A stretch of 64,000 bases of DNA from Zobellia roscoffensis (GCF_015330165.1 NZ_JADDXT010000002.1:4380911-4444910); one strand, 5' to 3'; positions 37,744 to 47,130 are shown, counted from the first letter of the stretch. Notes: a model not told the origin generated them from the sequence alone. Numbers and translations are program-made.

Positions 37744-38382
37744 TCAATTTATCTCAATGATGCTCTCTTCTAGATTTTTACGGACTTTTTTAAATTCTGA
37801 AAACACATCGTCATCAGCGCGGTAGCCCACCGGAAGTACCAAGACAGAGGTTAATCCATTTTTCTTTAAATTCAATATATCATCATAAACGGAAGGAACA
37901 AAGCCTTCCATTGGGCATGAATCTATTTTTTCTAGAGCACAAATAGTCAGCAAATTCCCAAGTGCCAAATACGCTTGGTTTTTGGACCACTGCTCAATCT
38001 CATGAACTTCTTTTTTTGAAAAATCGGCCATTAAGGCATTTTTGAACGGATCTAAAATATCTTGGCTCGTACCCCTCACCTTTTTAACCTGTTCAAAATA
38101 CTTATTGATATATGTCTCATTAATATCATTCTGAATACAGATAACCAACACATGAGAAGCCTGGGCTACTTGTTGCTGGCCGTACGAATGTTCTACCAGC
38201 TTATTCTGTAACCCTTTATTATGAATTACGGCCAAAGTAATAGGCTGCAGACCGTAAGAAGTTGCCGTGAGGTTGAAAGCTTGTTTTAAACGTTCAATTT
38301 TTTCTTGCGGAAGTATTTTTTCCGAATTAAACTTCTTTACGGCATAGCGCCATTCTAAATCTTTAATAGAATCCAAACTCAC
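37744..38382 (-). CDS. NAD(P)H-dependent nitroreductase family protein
   Basis: FMN-dependent oxidoreductase of 212 residues, NfsB-like. The N-terminal RYAVKKFNSEKILPQ, the central SYGLQPITLAVI and the C-terminal VLPVGYRADDD are the FMN-binding blocks of the nitroreductase fold. It reduces nitro-compounds, quinones or similar acceptors with NAD(P)H; the physiological substrate is unknown. It is transcribed toward the aminotransferase gene 50 bp away, so the two may form one unit. Confidence 0.92.
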   Translation of the reverse strand: MSLDSIKDLEWRYAVKKFNSEKILPQEKIERLKQAFNLTATSYGLQPITLAVIHNKGLQNKLVEHSYGQQQVAQASHVLVICIQNDINETYINKYFEQVKKVRGTSQDILDPFKNALMADFSKKEVHEIEQWSKNQAYLALGNLLTICALEKIDSCPMEGFVPSVYDDILNLKKNGLTSVLVLPVGYRADDDVFSEFKKVRKNLEESIIEIN

Positions 38383-38539
38383 TTTATTTATGCTTCCACT
38401 TTGGCGGAATATGATGATTAGCTCTATTTAAAGGTAGAATTATATAAAACTTCAACGTATTTATATTTTCTTGGCCAATCTTGTGCAAAAATAGGATAAT
38501 TATGAAACACAGCCCAATCAACTAGATGCTTGTCTAAAA

Positions 38540-39832
38540 TTAAACCATACCTTTTTTGAAGAGTTTTAAAAGTTGTTTCCTATCTGCGGTGTTTTCAATG
38601 TGTTCTTTAATGTCTTCTTTTAGATTTTGCAATTCCATAAAAACTAAAGCCCTATTCTCATCTGAAATGTTTGGTCCTTTAGTTATGAACTGTAGAGCCC
38701 CAATTAATTCATGTATTACCGCACTATCTTGTTTTGCATATAGTCTAATGGGCTGAACTATAATACGCATGAGGTCAGTTGCGGTTATATTATTCTTTAT
38801 TAAAATACACTTCCCGCTTTCTACCGGTTGAGAGGTTATGTGAGGAAATTGAAGATATTTACTCAATAACCTTCCTAATTTAGCAATGGCATCTATAGCT
38901 GTACCCGGGTCATTAATACCAGGGGACATGGCCTTTACAGCTATTTCCATTAATTTAATCATTCCACCAACCCCCTTATCATCTTCATGGCGATCAGAAG
39001 ATATGTCAATACAGAACATAAGATTTTTTAACTCATCATCCAATATCGTTTCCTTGATCCTAAGAATAGGCATTCCTTGCCATAAGTGCTGATTTAGGTA
39101 TGGTATAACCTCTATCTGGTTTTCTTGTTTCTCTATAGATTTTTTAAGCAATTTGCTATCAAAACCTCTAAAATATCCGGTTTTGTCACTGTTCAGAACT
39201 ATCCATCCAGAGGTGTCAATATATTGTAATGCAATTTTAGAAACATCCGAATTTCTCAATTCACCATCTGCAAACCCATTACATTTTTCAAAAATCTTGT
39301 CAATAATATTCTGTATTTGAATGGCTCCCGAAATACTATGGATAAAGTAAACAAAGAGCCCAATACAAGATACTGATAAAATTGCAGCAAACATGGTAGA
39401 CAGTCCCACTGTATTGGCATCTATTCCGCGTGCACCAAGAGAAGTTAGAATTATAATGCAGTACAATAATGTACCCACATAGGTCCCTAATATAAATTGA
39501 TGCTTACTATTAGAGACTAACCCGGGAAGAAGTCTTGGCGAAAAGTTGGAAGAAGCCTGACTCAAAACTACCATAACCATTGAAAAACTAAATACGGTTA
39601 GCGAAATGATTCCGCCTATGAAAACGGAAAGAATGGAACGAGCCGTCTCATAATCCTGAATAAACAAGTAGGGGACTTTTTCTTTGATAGACTCTATAAT
39701 TTTAACGTCTTCCAATGTTAAAGTGACCATAGCTAGAACGACACATAATATGGAAATGAGTACCGGATAAAAAGCAATACTACGCAGGACCTCCCGATAA
39801 GTTTTCTGTAAAAATTTTATAATTGTTTTCAT
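38540..39832 (-). CDS. DUF2254 membrane protein
   Basis: Membrane protein of 430 residues with four hydrophobic segments in the first half: about 20-37, 70-95, 112-130 and 143-167. A soluble C-terminal half follows. Features of DUF2254 are FSFSMVMVVLSQASSNFSPRLLPGL after the second helix and SPGINDPGTAIDAIAKL near residue 305. No function is established for the family. It stands alone, between the nitroreductase and the divergent rlmF. An unusual open frame without a start codon overlaps its 3' end (see findings). Confidence 0.9.
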   Translation of the reverse strand: MKTIIKFLQKTYREVLRSIAFYPVLISILCVVLAMVTLTLEDVKIIESIKEKVPYLFIQDYETARSILSVFIGGIISLTVFSFSMVMVVLSQASSNFSPRLLPGLVSNSKHQFILGTYVGTLLYCIIILTSLGARGIDANTVGLSTMFAAILSVSCIGLFVYFIHSISGAIQIQNIIDKIFEKCNGFADGELRNSDVSKIALQYIDTSGWIVLNSDKTGYFRGFDSKLLKKSIEKQENQIEVIPYLNQHLWQGMPILRIKETILDDELKNLMFCIDISSDRHEDDKGVGGMIKLMEIAVKAMSPGINDPGTAIDAIAKLGRLLSKYLQFPHITSQPVESGKCILIKNNITATDLMRIIVQPIRLYAKQDSAVIHELIGALQFITKGPNISDENRALVFMELQNLKEDIKEHIENTADRKQLLKLFKKGMV

Positions 39833-40004
39833 TTCTACAATTAAATTTAAGCGTCAATCTAGAGTTACTAGATATTTATAACGTAAACCAATCAGAAAAG
39901 TTAGTCTGTTATTTATATCTTGCTGTTTTTATAGAAACCAATATGCGTAATTAAGATATTTAACTTAGGCACTATTGAAAATCTTTATAACTCTAAAGTA
40001 AATC

Positions 40005-40958
40005 ATGTCCTCAGAAAAACCACAAGAAAAAGCGCGTCTACACCCACGAAATAAAAATCGGGAGAGATATGATCTAGAGGCTCTAAAGACTTCTAACCCT
40101 AAGATAAAAGATTTTATAAAACCTAACCAATTTGGAGTAGAGTCCATTGATTTTTCTAACCCTCAAGCGGTTAAGCTTCTAAACACGGCTTTGTTAAATC
40201 ATTACTACGGCATAAAAAATTGGGAGTTCCCTGATGAAAATTTATGCCCGCCCATACCTGGGAGAGCAGATTACATACATCATATTGCAGATTTGTTAGG
40301 TGACGCCAATTCTGGTACCGTTCCTACAGGTGATAAAATATCTTGTTTTGATGTTGGTATTGGGGCCAGTTGTATTTACCCAATTATTGGAGTTACAGAA
40401 TACGGTTGGCAATTCTTTGGCTCTGATATAGATCCAAAATCAATTGCATCGGCGCAGCATATTATCAATTCCAATACATCATTAAGAGGCAAGGTGGAAG
40501 TTAGATTACAAAAAAGTGCAAGAGATATTTTTCGCGGTGTATTATCGCCCGAACAAAAAATAGATATTGTAATAAGCAACCCTCCTTTCCACTCCTCAAT
40601 TGAAGAAGCACAAAAAGGAACACGAAGAAAAATAAAGAACCTATCCGGTAAAAAAGTAAAAACACCAGAGCTCAATTTTTCAGGGGTTAACAATGAACTT
40701 ATTTATGACGGAGGAGAATCTAGGTTTATTGAGAATATGATTTGGGAAAGCAGGAAATTATCCAAAAATTGTTTCCTATTTTCAACTTTAGTATCAAAAG
40801 AATCAAACCTTAAACGTATTTACAAATTATTAGAAAAAGTTGAAGCTTATAAAACCACAACAATCCCAATGGGAACCGGTAATAAATCTAGCCGAATAGT
40901 TACATGGACCTTTCTTTCTGACGAAGAACAAAAAGAATGGGTCAAAACCAAATGGTAA
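40005..40958 (+). CDS. rlmF: 23S rRNA (adenine(1618)-N(6))-methyltransferase
   Basis: S-adenosylmethionine-dependent methyltransferase that modifies A1618 of 23S rRNA. It has 317 residues. The N-terminal RLHPRNKNRERYDLEAL is distinctive of RlmF, as are CPPIPGRADYIHH and the catalytic NPPF at 192-195 in ISNPPFHSS, plus FDVGIGASCIYPIIG for cofactor binding. It is a monocistronic gene on the opposite strand to its neighbour upstream. Confidence 0.96.
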   Translation: MSSEKPQEKARLHPRNKNRERYDLEALKTSNPKIKDFIKPNQFGVESIDFSNPQAVKLLNTALLNHYYGIKNWEFPDENLCPPIPGRADYIHHIADLLGDANSGTVPTGDKISCFDVGIGASCIYPIIGVTEYGWQFFGSDIDPKSIASAQHIINSNTSLRGKVEVRLQKSARDIFRGVLSPEQKIDIVISNPPFHSSIEEAQKGTRRKIKNLSGKKVKTPELNFSGVNNELIYDGGESRFIENMIWESRKLSKNCFLFSTLVSKESNLKRIYKLLEKVEAYKTTTIPMGTGNKSSRIVTWTFLSDEEQKEWVKTKW

Positions 40959-40966
40959 GCAAACTA

Positions 40967-41050
40967 CCTCAGGTCAAGCCCATGAGGAATTAAAAGGAAT
41001 ACATTTTAATTTCAAGGCAAGCCTCGGAGCGTTTAATCATCATTATCGAG
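40967..41050. repeat. Structured non-coding block after rlmF (possible dispersed repeat)
   Basis: Three nested inverted repeats occur in 60 bp: CCTCA/TGAGG (40967-40987), ATTAAAA/TTTTAAT (40989-41010) and AGGC/GCCT (41015-41024), followed by a GC-richer stretch. No ORF uses it. The layout looks like a short interspersed element, but I cannot check copy number. Confidence 0.3.
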
Positions 41051-41353
41051 TAAATTCCCTTCCTTACAAAGACAAACCTATATTATATAAATAATTTTAC
41101 CTTCAACTCTTCAGTATTTTAACTATATTCCCATGAAAACGTGCGAGATAGACATTTTTTGACCTCGAAAAAACACTGAAATCTTCTCAAACACCCTATT
41201 TCTAGTACTCATACCACTAATTTTAATTAGCAAATACGCATCAAAATATAAATTACTAAAAATGAATAAATAAGCGATATATAAACATGCTTGCTCAAAA
41301 GCAATATTGATTTCACTTTTCTGTTTAATTAACAACCAACTCATAATAAACCA
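41051..41353. other. Gap upstream of lpxD
   Basis: AT-rich sequence without a supported gene. I see no exact TTG/TAnnTTTG pair; the lpxD promoter must be inside but is not recognisable to me. Confidence 0.5.
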
Positions 41354-42346
41354 ATGACATCTTTCTCTGTAAGTGAAATTAACGACATTCTTAAAGGCGA
41401 ATTAATAGGCAATACCAATCAAATAATTCAAGGAGCTGAGGAATTAAAAAAAGCAAATAACAATCAAATAAGCTTTATCGGGAGCCCTAAATATTCAAAA
41501 ATTTGGTCAGATTCCAAGGCTTGTGCCGCTCTAGTATGTCCAAAATCTGTGATTGAACCAGGTGACAACCGTGCTTTTATCAGGGTAAAAAACGTGGATT
41601 TGGCCATGGCAGAAATATTAACATTATTTAAACCATCTACACCCGTTTTTGATACGGATATACACCCAACAGCCGTAGTACATGAAACCGCAAAAATTGG
41701 CGATGGCTGTAAAATTGGAGCCAATTGCTATGTAGGAAAAGATGTAGAATTAGGAAAAGGTGTTATTCTATACCCCAATGTTTGTGTGTTTGATGAAACT
41801 ACCATTGGTGAAGGTACCGTTGTATGGTCCGGAACTACTATACGTGAACGTTGTGTTATTGGCAATCACTGTATTTTTCATATTAACGTTAGTATTGGCG
41901 CAGATGGTTTTGGATATAGACCTAGTGATGATGGCCGAGGGCTTGTAAAAATACCTCAGATAGGTAATGTAGTCATTGGAAACTATGTTGAAATTGGCGC
42001 AAATTCGTGTGTTGACAGGGCCAAGTTCAGCTCTACTATTATTGGTGATGGCTGCAAAATTGACAACTTAGTACAAATAGCTCACAACAGTGTTATGGGG
42101 CGTTTTTGTATTATGGCCGGACATAGTGGTCTTGCGGGATCTGTTACTTTAGGTGATGGAGTTATGATTGGAGGTAGTGCCTCAATTAAAGATCATACCA
42201 CCATACATTCTGGGGCTACGGTTTGTGCTGGTTCTGGAGTTATGAATGATGTAGAAGCAGGCAAGACCGTTCTTGGTTACCCTGCGCAAGAAGCAAGAGA
42301 TATGCTTAAAGAATGGGCTTCAGTCAGGAGACTCATTAAGAAATAA
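41354..42346 (+). CDS. lpxD: UDP-3-O-acylglucosamine N-acyltransferase
   Basis: Third enzyme of lipid A synthesis: adds an N-linked 3-hydroxyacyl chain to UDP-3-O-acylglucosamine. The N-terminal uridine-binding domain (about 1-100) has the typical ISFIGSPKYSKIW, and the left-handed beta-helix of hexapeptide repeats follows (from about 105). The catalytic His244 is in VQIAHNSVMGR, and the C-terminal helical tail has KEWASVRRL. Flavobacteria often carry more than one LpxD homologue; this standalone gene may be the second, away from lpxA/lpxC. That is inference. Confidence 0.93.
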   Translation: MTSFSVSEINDILKGELIGNTNQIIQGAEELKKANNNQISFIGSPKYSKIWSDSKACAALVCPKSVIEPGDNRAFIRVKNVDLAMAEILTLFKPSTPVFDTDIHPTAVVHETAKIGDGCKIGANCYVGKDVELGKGVILYPNVCVFDETTIGEGTVVWSGTTIRERCVIGNHCIFHINVSIGADGFGYRPSDDGRGLVKIPQIGNVVIGNYVEIGANSCVDRAKFSSTIIGDGCKIDNLVQIAHNSVMGRFCIMAGHSGLAGSVTLGDGVMIGGSASIKDHTTIHSGATVCAGSGVMNDVEAGKTVLGYPAQEARDMLKEWASVRRLIKK

Positions 42347-42370
42347 AATTTAGTTTAATTTATAAAACAA

Positions 42371-42399
42371 AAAAAGCTTTACAATATGTAAAGCTTTTT
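42371..42399. terminator. Bidirectional terminator between lpxD and the LuxR-type regulator
   Basis: A perfect 13-bp stem (AAAAAGCTTTACA and its complement) with a 3-nt loop, T-rich at both ends in the respective strands. Confidence 0.82.
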
Positions 42400-42460
42400 C
42401 TTTGTAAAATGGAGGCCCTCCTATTGAACCTCCGGGGGAAAGCAACTATTCCTTAGTTGT

Positions 42461-43102
42461 TTATACCAGTGCATTAGAATATTCTAATTCTTGTAACTTT
42501 CTAAGTGCTTCCGATTTGGAGTTAACATCCAATTTTAAATAGATGTTCTGCACATGAAAATTGATTGCGCTGGCTGTTACGAATAATTTCTCGGCAATGG
42601 TCTTATATGTAGCTCCTTGGCTTAAATAATCTATCACCTGGTTTTCTCTTTCTGAGAAAAATTCATTGGATTTACGCTGAAACTTTGAAATAATCTGACT
42701 TATAATATCATTGCTCATTGTTGCGCCTTCTGACTTGATCGAATCGAGTGCATTGTAAAGGGCGCGTTCAGTCACCGGTTTAGATAGGTAGCCATTTGCG
42801 GTATTTTTGAACGCTTTTTTGACCAAGTCAAAATTGTTCTGTGCGCTGAGCATGATAATCTTTACTTTCGGGTCTTTCTTTCTAAAAAGGCGAATACCTT
42901 CTATGCCATTAATTTCTGGCAAAGAAACTTCCGAAAAAATAATGTCTGGCGAAACGTTATCATATTCTGCCAAGGCATCCTTTACCGAAGCGTAAATTCC
43001 TTTTAAGGAATACTCCGAATACGAGTTAAAATAAGTCTCATAAGATTCATGCGATGTTACATCATTATCAATTACGATAATTTTTAAAATGTTTGATTCC
43101 AT
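42461..43102 (-). CDS. LuxR/NarL-type response regulator with Glu at the phospho-acceptor site
   Basis: 213-residue DNA-binding regulator. The receiver domain (1-125) has the acidic pair Asp12/Asp14, a conserved Ser85 and Lys105, but the phospho-acceptor position reads SEVSLP: Glu58 (codon GAA) replaces the Asp. Glu at this site often mimics the phosphorylated, active state. The C-terminal LuxR-type HTH has SERENQVIDYLSQGATYKTIAEKLFVTASAINFHVQN. There is no adjacent histidine kinase. Its position before the PorP/PD40 genes suggests it regulates surface or motility genes, which is inference. Confidence 0.9.
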   Translation of the reverse strand: MESNILKIIVIDNDVTSHESYETYFNSYSEYSLKGIYASVKDALAEYDNVSPDIIFSEVSLPEINGIEGIRLFRKKDPKVKIIMLSAQNNFDLVKKAFKNTANGYLSKPVTERALYNALDSIKSEGATMSNDIISQIISKFQRKSNEFFSERENQVIDYLSQGATYKTIAEKLFVTASAINFHVQNIYLKLDVNSKSEALRKLQELEYSNALV

Positions 43103-43825
43103 GGTAGTGGGATTTTTAGCATCCTATTGAAAATCAATAGAACACATGGTTAATTTTGGGGTTTACTATTAATAGATAATCGCTCGGTAAAACGATTTTT
43201 TATTCAAATTTTGGCGTAAGCAGGCTCTTTCTCAGTGATTTAAAAATCAAGAGATTTTGTTAACTGCTTTTTATTGTTCGTAATTAAGACCTATGGTTAT
43301 GACAGTATTCTGCCGGGCCTTAGTTAAAAACTAAAACAGGTATATGCGCTATACGCTGGGTGAATCGTTAAATTTTATTGCTGTAGGTAAGGCTCTAAAA
43401 TTTAAAATGATTGCTTTGAAATTTTATCTCTATCAGAGGCAGAGATGTTGCACTTTTTTGAAGTGATCAAGTGTGCTTTTCTTGTGGTAATTGTGTAGGT
43501 AATGTTGCATGGTTTGTGCGATTTGGGGATTAATAAATAGGTTGCTTTTGGTATGATTATAATCAAACTTAAGCATTATTTGTATCCTACCCACTGTAAG
43601 ATCGCCCATTTTCGTTAAACGACAGTCAAAGACCCTGGCAGATTGCATTATATCGGTATTTTCATACCAATTATCGATGCTCCGAAATCAAAAAATTAGT
43701 TAAAAAGGAGGTGAAAAATGTAAAAATAGTGGTGAAAAACAAAAAAACAGCGGGGCCTCCCCCGCTGTTTATAGCCTAATTTTCTACCAAAAAATCAGGT
43801 CCCACTAACCATAAGTTAATATTGT
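43103..43825. other. Long gap between the regulator and the PorP-SPOR gene
   Basis: 720 bp without a supported gene. A 71-codon frame (43433-43648, minus) is present but has no recognisable features. It contains the terminator of the PorP gene at 43741-43770 and several short palindromes. A small RNA or regulatory region for the upstream part of the regulator gene is possible, but I cannot support one. Confidence 0.5.
43741..43770 (-). terminator. Terminator of the PorP-SPOR/PD40 operon
   Basis: The AAACAGCGGGG stem with its complement around a CCT loop is followed on the minus strand by a run of T. It lies about 55 bp past the PorP-SPOR stop. Confidence 0.8.
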
Positions 43826-45691
43826 TTAATCTTCATATGTGTTATTCACTACTGCAGAATGATCATCTACTTGCATAATCCATTTCTCATCGTTGTACTT
43901 TCCGTTCAGATTAGAAACGTATGCTGTTTTAGCATCTTCTTTAAAGTTATAATCTGCTAAGTATACATAATGTAAACCGTTCTCTTTGTTGTAAAACTGT
44001 CTTGCATCAAGACCTTGCTCTTTTAATGTTTCCATAAAGGCATTCAAATACTTTTTGTTTGAATACACATTAGCAATTACATAGTATCCTGATTTTACAC
44101 CAACTATATCTGATTGGTTTAAAATTTTGATAGGAAGCTTTACGTAATCCTTTATTTCCTTAGCATTTGCATCTTCTTCAACAATTGGCTTAGATGCTGT
44201 CTCTGCAACAACTTCAACTGTTTTTTCTTGAATTCTTTCTTGTTTAGAAACACCAGACATTTGAGTTTCATTTACTGCTAAGAAATCTTGTACATCATTA
44301 AACCTTGCATCACTATCATTAGCTGTAGTTACATTCTTAGGGGTATCCTTTACGGTATTAGAGGCTAAAGCTGTGTACTCTGGTGGAACTGGCATCACTT
44401 CTTCTTCAACATCTGGCTTCATGTTTTCTTTAATTTCTTTCTTCAATACATCTACCAAAGACTTTAAACGCTCTTCAAATGCAGCATCTCTAGCAGCATC
44501 TATAGAGTCTTGTCTTATAATCATCTCATCTAAAATTAACCTGTTTTCGTAAGCCATACCGTTAATATCTTCTTCTATTTCTGTAGAAATTGAATTGGTA
44601 AAGCCTCTATTTGCAATGGGAGTATTATTTCTTTCGTTGTTCTTTTTGTTCTCTGCTGTCAATCTTAAAATTTGCTCCTCATAGTTTCTTACAATACGGT
44701 CTACTTTGGCATCTTCTGAACTATCGGCATACGCATCCATACTAGAGCCATGGTTATCAAAAGTATATGCTAAAGACACCTCGTGGTTCCATCCTAAATC
44801 AGCATCATCCGTCATTAAATCTTTTTCTAATAAATAACCTAAAGACATACGCTTGCTTAAGTTAAAACCTAGTCCTAAAGAAAGACCGTAATCATCATCA
44901 AAGTTTGTCTGAAACCAACCTAAATTAGGCAAGTCTAATAATACTGATCCTACGTAACCTAGTCCACCATCTTTGTTCTTACCAACTTGTACCATTGGCA
45001 TTAAACGCGCATTGGCAAAAAGACCTCTGTTAGCCAAAAACTGGTGTGTATACTGTACTGAAGCTTTTACACTCTTAGTACTTAGGTTCGTTAAAAATTC
45101 ATTGGTTGTTTGGTTATATTTAAAAAGTTCTGTTGCGTAAAGGCCAAAATCAAATCCGCCTAAAGACAAGGTTACCCCTGGTTGAACTGCTACTTTACTC
45201 TCTTTTTTGGCATCTGAAATCTTAGTATCCGTTTCAGCTACTACTATTCTATTTTGGTCTAAACCTTCTGTATAATAGGTAATATTCGTACCAAAAGTTA
45301 ACTTACTCTCATCTCCTAGTTGTACAGCTGTAGCGTAATTGGCATTAAAACCAAATTCTTGAACAACGCCGGACCATTGGCTGTATACACTGATACCCAA
45401 TGCTGATTTATCATTAAGCTTATTACTGAAGCCCAAAAAGTAGTTCTGGTTGTTATCTTCAAACGTAGCATATTGGTTTCTGTGAAGAATGTTAATATAT
45501 GACTTGTTCTCTCTTACCAACGAAAATGTTGGGTTGATCAAAAACCTGTTAAAGAACAATTGATTGTGATATGTGCTCTTTGTACTGATCTCAGTCACTG
45601 CTTCTTGTCCGTAGTTAGACTGTGTACCAAAAATGGTACATAATAAAAGGAGCAGGAAAATTGTGTTGATATTATTTTTTATGTGGCTCAT
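43826..45691 (-). CDS. PorP/SprF-family outer-membrane protein fused to a SPOR domain
   Basis: 621 residues, about twice the usual PorP/SprF length. A signal peptide (cleaved near YGQEA, about 30) precedes the PorP/SprF beta-barrel-type domain (about 35-320, opening with YHNQLFFNRFLINPTFSL). Then come a charged coiled-coil-like linker (about 330-510) and a C-terminal SPOR-type domain (about 525-615, GYYVIANVYSNKKYLNAFM). PorP/SprF proteins belong to type IX secretion and gliding; SPOR domains bind peptidoglycan. The fusion would tether an outer-membrane PorP to the wall. It is 176 bp downstream of the PD40 gene. Confidence 0.85.
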   Translation of the reverse strand: MSHIKNNINTIFLLLLLCTIFGTQSNYGQEAVTEISTKSTYHNQLFFNRFLINPTFSLVRENKSYINILHRNQYATFEDNNQNYFLGFSNKLNDKSALGISVYSQWSGVVQEFGFNANYATAVQLGDESKLTFGTNITYYTEGLDQNRIVVAETDTKISDAKKESKVAVQPGVTLSLGGFDFGLYATELFKYNQTTNEFLTNLSTKSVKASVQYTHQFLANRGLFANARLMPMVQVGKNKDGGLGYVGSVLLDLPNLGWFQTNFDDDYGLSLGLGFNLSKRMSLGYLLEKDLMTDDADLGWNHEVSLAYTFDNHGSSMDAYADSSEDAKVDRIVRNYEEQILRLTAENKKNNERNNTPIANRGFTNSISTEIEEDINGMAYENRLILDEMIIRQDSIDAARDAAFEERLKSLVDVLKKEIKENMKPDVEEEVMPVPPEYTALASNTVKDTPKNVTTANDSDARFNDVQDFLAVNETQMSGVSKQERIQEKTVEVVAETASKPIVEEDANAKEIKDYVKLPIKILNQSDIVGVKSGYYVIANVYSNKKYLNAFMETLKEQGLDARQFYNKENGLHYVYLADYNFKEDAKTAYVSNLNGKYNDEKWIMQVDDHSAVVNNTYED

Positions 45692-45824
45692 GGTAGTGAT
45701 ATTATGGGATTATTGAAAACTGTTGGTAATAAAGTGTGCTCTAATTAATTTTGAAATTTGGAACTATTGTGGTAGATGTCCATTATTTCTTAGAACATTT
45801 AGATTACCTAAAACTGGGTTATAA

Positions 45825-45846
45825 ACCGGCGACGGTAATCGCCGGT
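45825..45846 (-). terminator. Hairpin between the PD40 and PorP-SPOR genes
   Basis: An 8-bp ACCGGCGA/TCGCCGGT stem with a 6-nt loop lies just past the PD40 stop on the minus strand. The T-run is poor, so partial termination or mRNA stabilisation is more likely than a full stop. Confidence 0.55.
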
Positions 45847-45867
45847 ATTATCTTATCCCCCATTTTA

Positions 45868-47130
45868 TTAATCTTCCTCAAATGAATTGGAAGTGTATCT
45901 TGCTTTAGAATCTACGTTGAAAGCTTCTAGCGCTCTGTATTCGCCTTCGTCTTCTACAGACCTCTTATTAGCATAAGTAAAAGCTACCTTCTGTACCGCA
46001 GTTTTATTATTACCACGGTTAGACATTACATAACCTTTTCCATTATCTGAAGTGAACGAAATGGCAAAATCATCTTCGCCACTATTAATTGGGCTACCAA
46101 GGTTAACTGCAAGATCTACATGTTTTTGACCTACTTGCGTCATATACACATCTAGTCCGCCTTGTCCTTTTCTACCTTCTGAAGCAAAGAACAACGTATT
46201 TGTTCCTACCACATTTGGGTACATATCATCTTTCTTAGTATTTACCTTTTGACCAAGGTTTTTAGAGACACCCATGCTACCATCTTTACGAATAGCAGAT
46301 ACATATATGTCATACTCACCAAAGGTACCTGGCATGTTAGAAGCAAAAAACAAACGTTTCCCGTCTGAAGATATAGAAGGGTGCATTGCAGACGCATGCT
46401 TAGGAGCAACCGCTACTTCCTTAATATTCTTCCACTCACCACGTACTTTTTCCGCTCTAAAAATCTTGTGCACTTCCTCACTTTTAGAAAAAACACCATA
46501 TAAAGGTTTTACTTCTACCTTTTTACTAAAATAGGCTGTTTGTCCGTCTGGTGTTACCGCAACTGGCATCTTATAACCGTTGTGGTCTTCACTTTCTTCG
46601 CCTAAGAAGTTTCTGAGTTCGTTTTCAACAATAGTTTGATCATCTACTATAAACTGACCATCTTTTCGTTGAAAATCCAACTCTCTATACCTTTCTGTTA
46701 AAGGTTGATCCAATATATTCTTTGAATTATGTTTCTTTACTTTATAATCAGACTCAATTTGAGCGACCCAATCATTACTATCGGACCTGGTAGCTGATCC
46801 AACATTTTGATATTTAGTCTTTGCGTAATCATAACGCTTCTGATAGTTTTTACTTAAGGTGCCAGAACTGTTTACCTCTTTTAACTTATCATACCAAAAC
46901 AAGGCGGTATCATAATTTTTGTTCAAGAAGTTGGCATTGCCCAAGTCTTCAAAGATGGCTTTATCCTTATACCCTTGTTTTTTAAGGTATTGGTAATTTT
47001 CCATCCTCTTGTTGGTTGCCTGGTGAATCTCTGTAGCATTACTACTACTGGAATACTGAGCAGTCATAGAACTGCAACAGCACGAAAAGACGCAGGCAAA
47101 AAGCACATTGTAGGTTAGCGCATTTTTCAT
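45868..47130 (-). CDS. PD40/TolB-like repeat protein without OmpA domain
   Basis: 420 residues with a Cys-rich signal sequence, a TPR-like helical segment (about 40-110, FLNKNYDTALFWYDKLKEV) and PD40/WD40-like beta-propeller repeats. Clear repeat motifs are ISSDGKRLFFASN, FFASEGRKGQGGLDVYM and DDFAISFTSDNGKGYVMSN. In Flavobacteria the partner of PorP/SprF normally continues into a carboxypeptidase-like and OmpA domain; here the protein stops after the propeller. The downstream PorP carries SPOR instead. Likely an outer-membrane complex component; the exact role is unknown. Confidence 0.85.
   Translation of the reverse strand: MKNALTYNVLFACVFSCCCSSMTAQYSSSSNATEIHQATNKRMENYQYLKKQGYKDKAIFEDLGNANFLNKNYDTALFWYDKLKEVNSSGTLSKNYQKRYDYAKTKYQNVGSATRSDSNDWVAQIESDYKVKKHNSKNILDQPLTERYRELDFQRKDGQFIVDDQTIVENELRNFLGEESEDHNGYKMPVAVTPDGQTAYFSKKVEVKPLYGVFSKSEEVHKIFRAEKVRGEWKNIKEVAVAPKHASAMHPSISSDGKRLFFASNMPGTFGEYDIYVSAIRKDGSMGVSKNLGQKVNTKKDDMYPNVVGTNTLFFASEGRKGQGGLDVYMTQVGQKHVDLAVNLGSPINSGEDDFAISFTSDNGKGYVMSNRGNNKTAVQKVAFTYANKRSVEDEGEYRALEAFNVDSKARYTSNSFEED

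Noticed and set aside
43151..43158. TAATTTTG on the plus strand upstream of the LuxR-type regulator
   Set aside because: It is an exact -7 box but there is no gene on the plus strand for 4 kb, so it is probably chance.
43433..43648. 71-codon open frame on the minus strand in the 43.1-43.8 kb gap
   Set aside because: No motif, signal or hydrophobic pattern, and no recognisable promoter. Its length is unremarkable for AT-rich spacer, so I left it out of the gene list.
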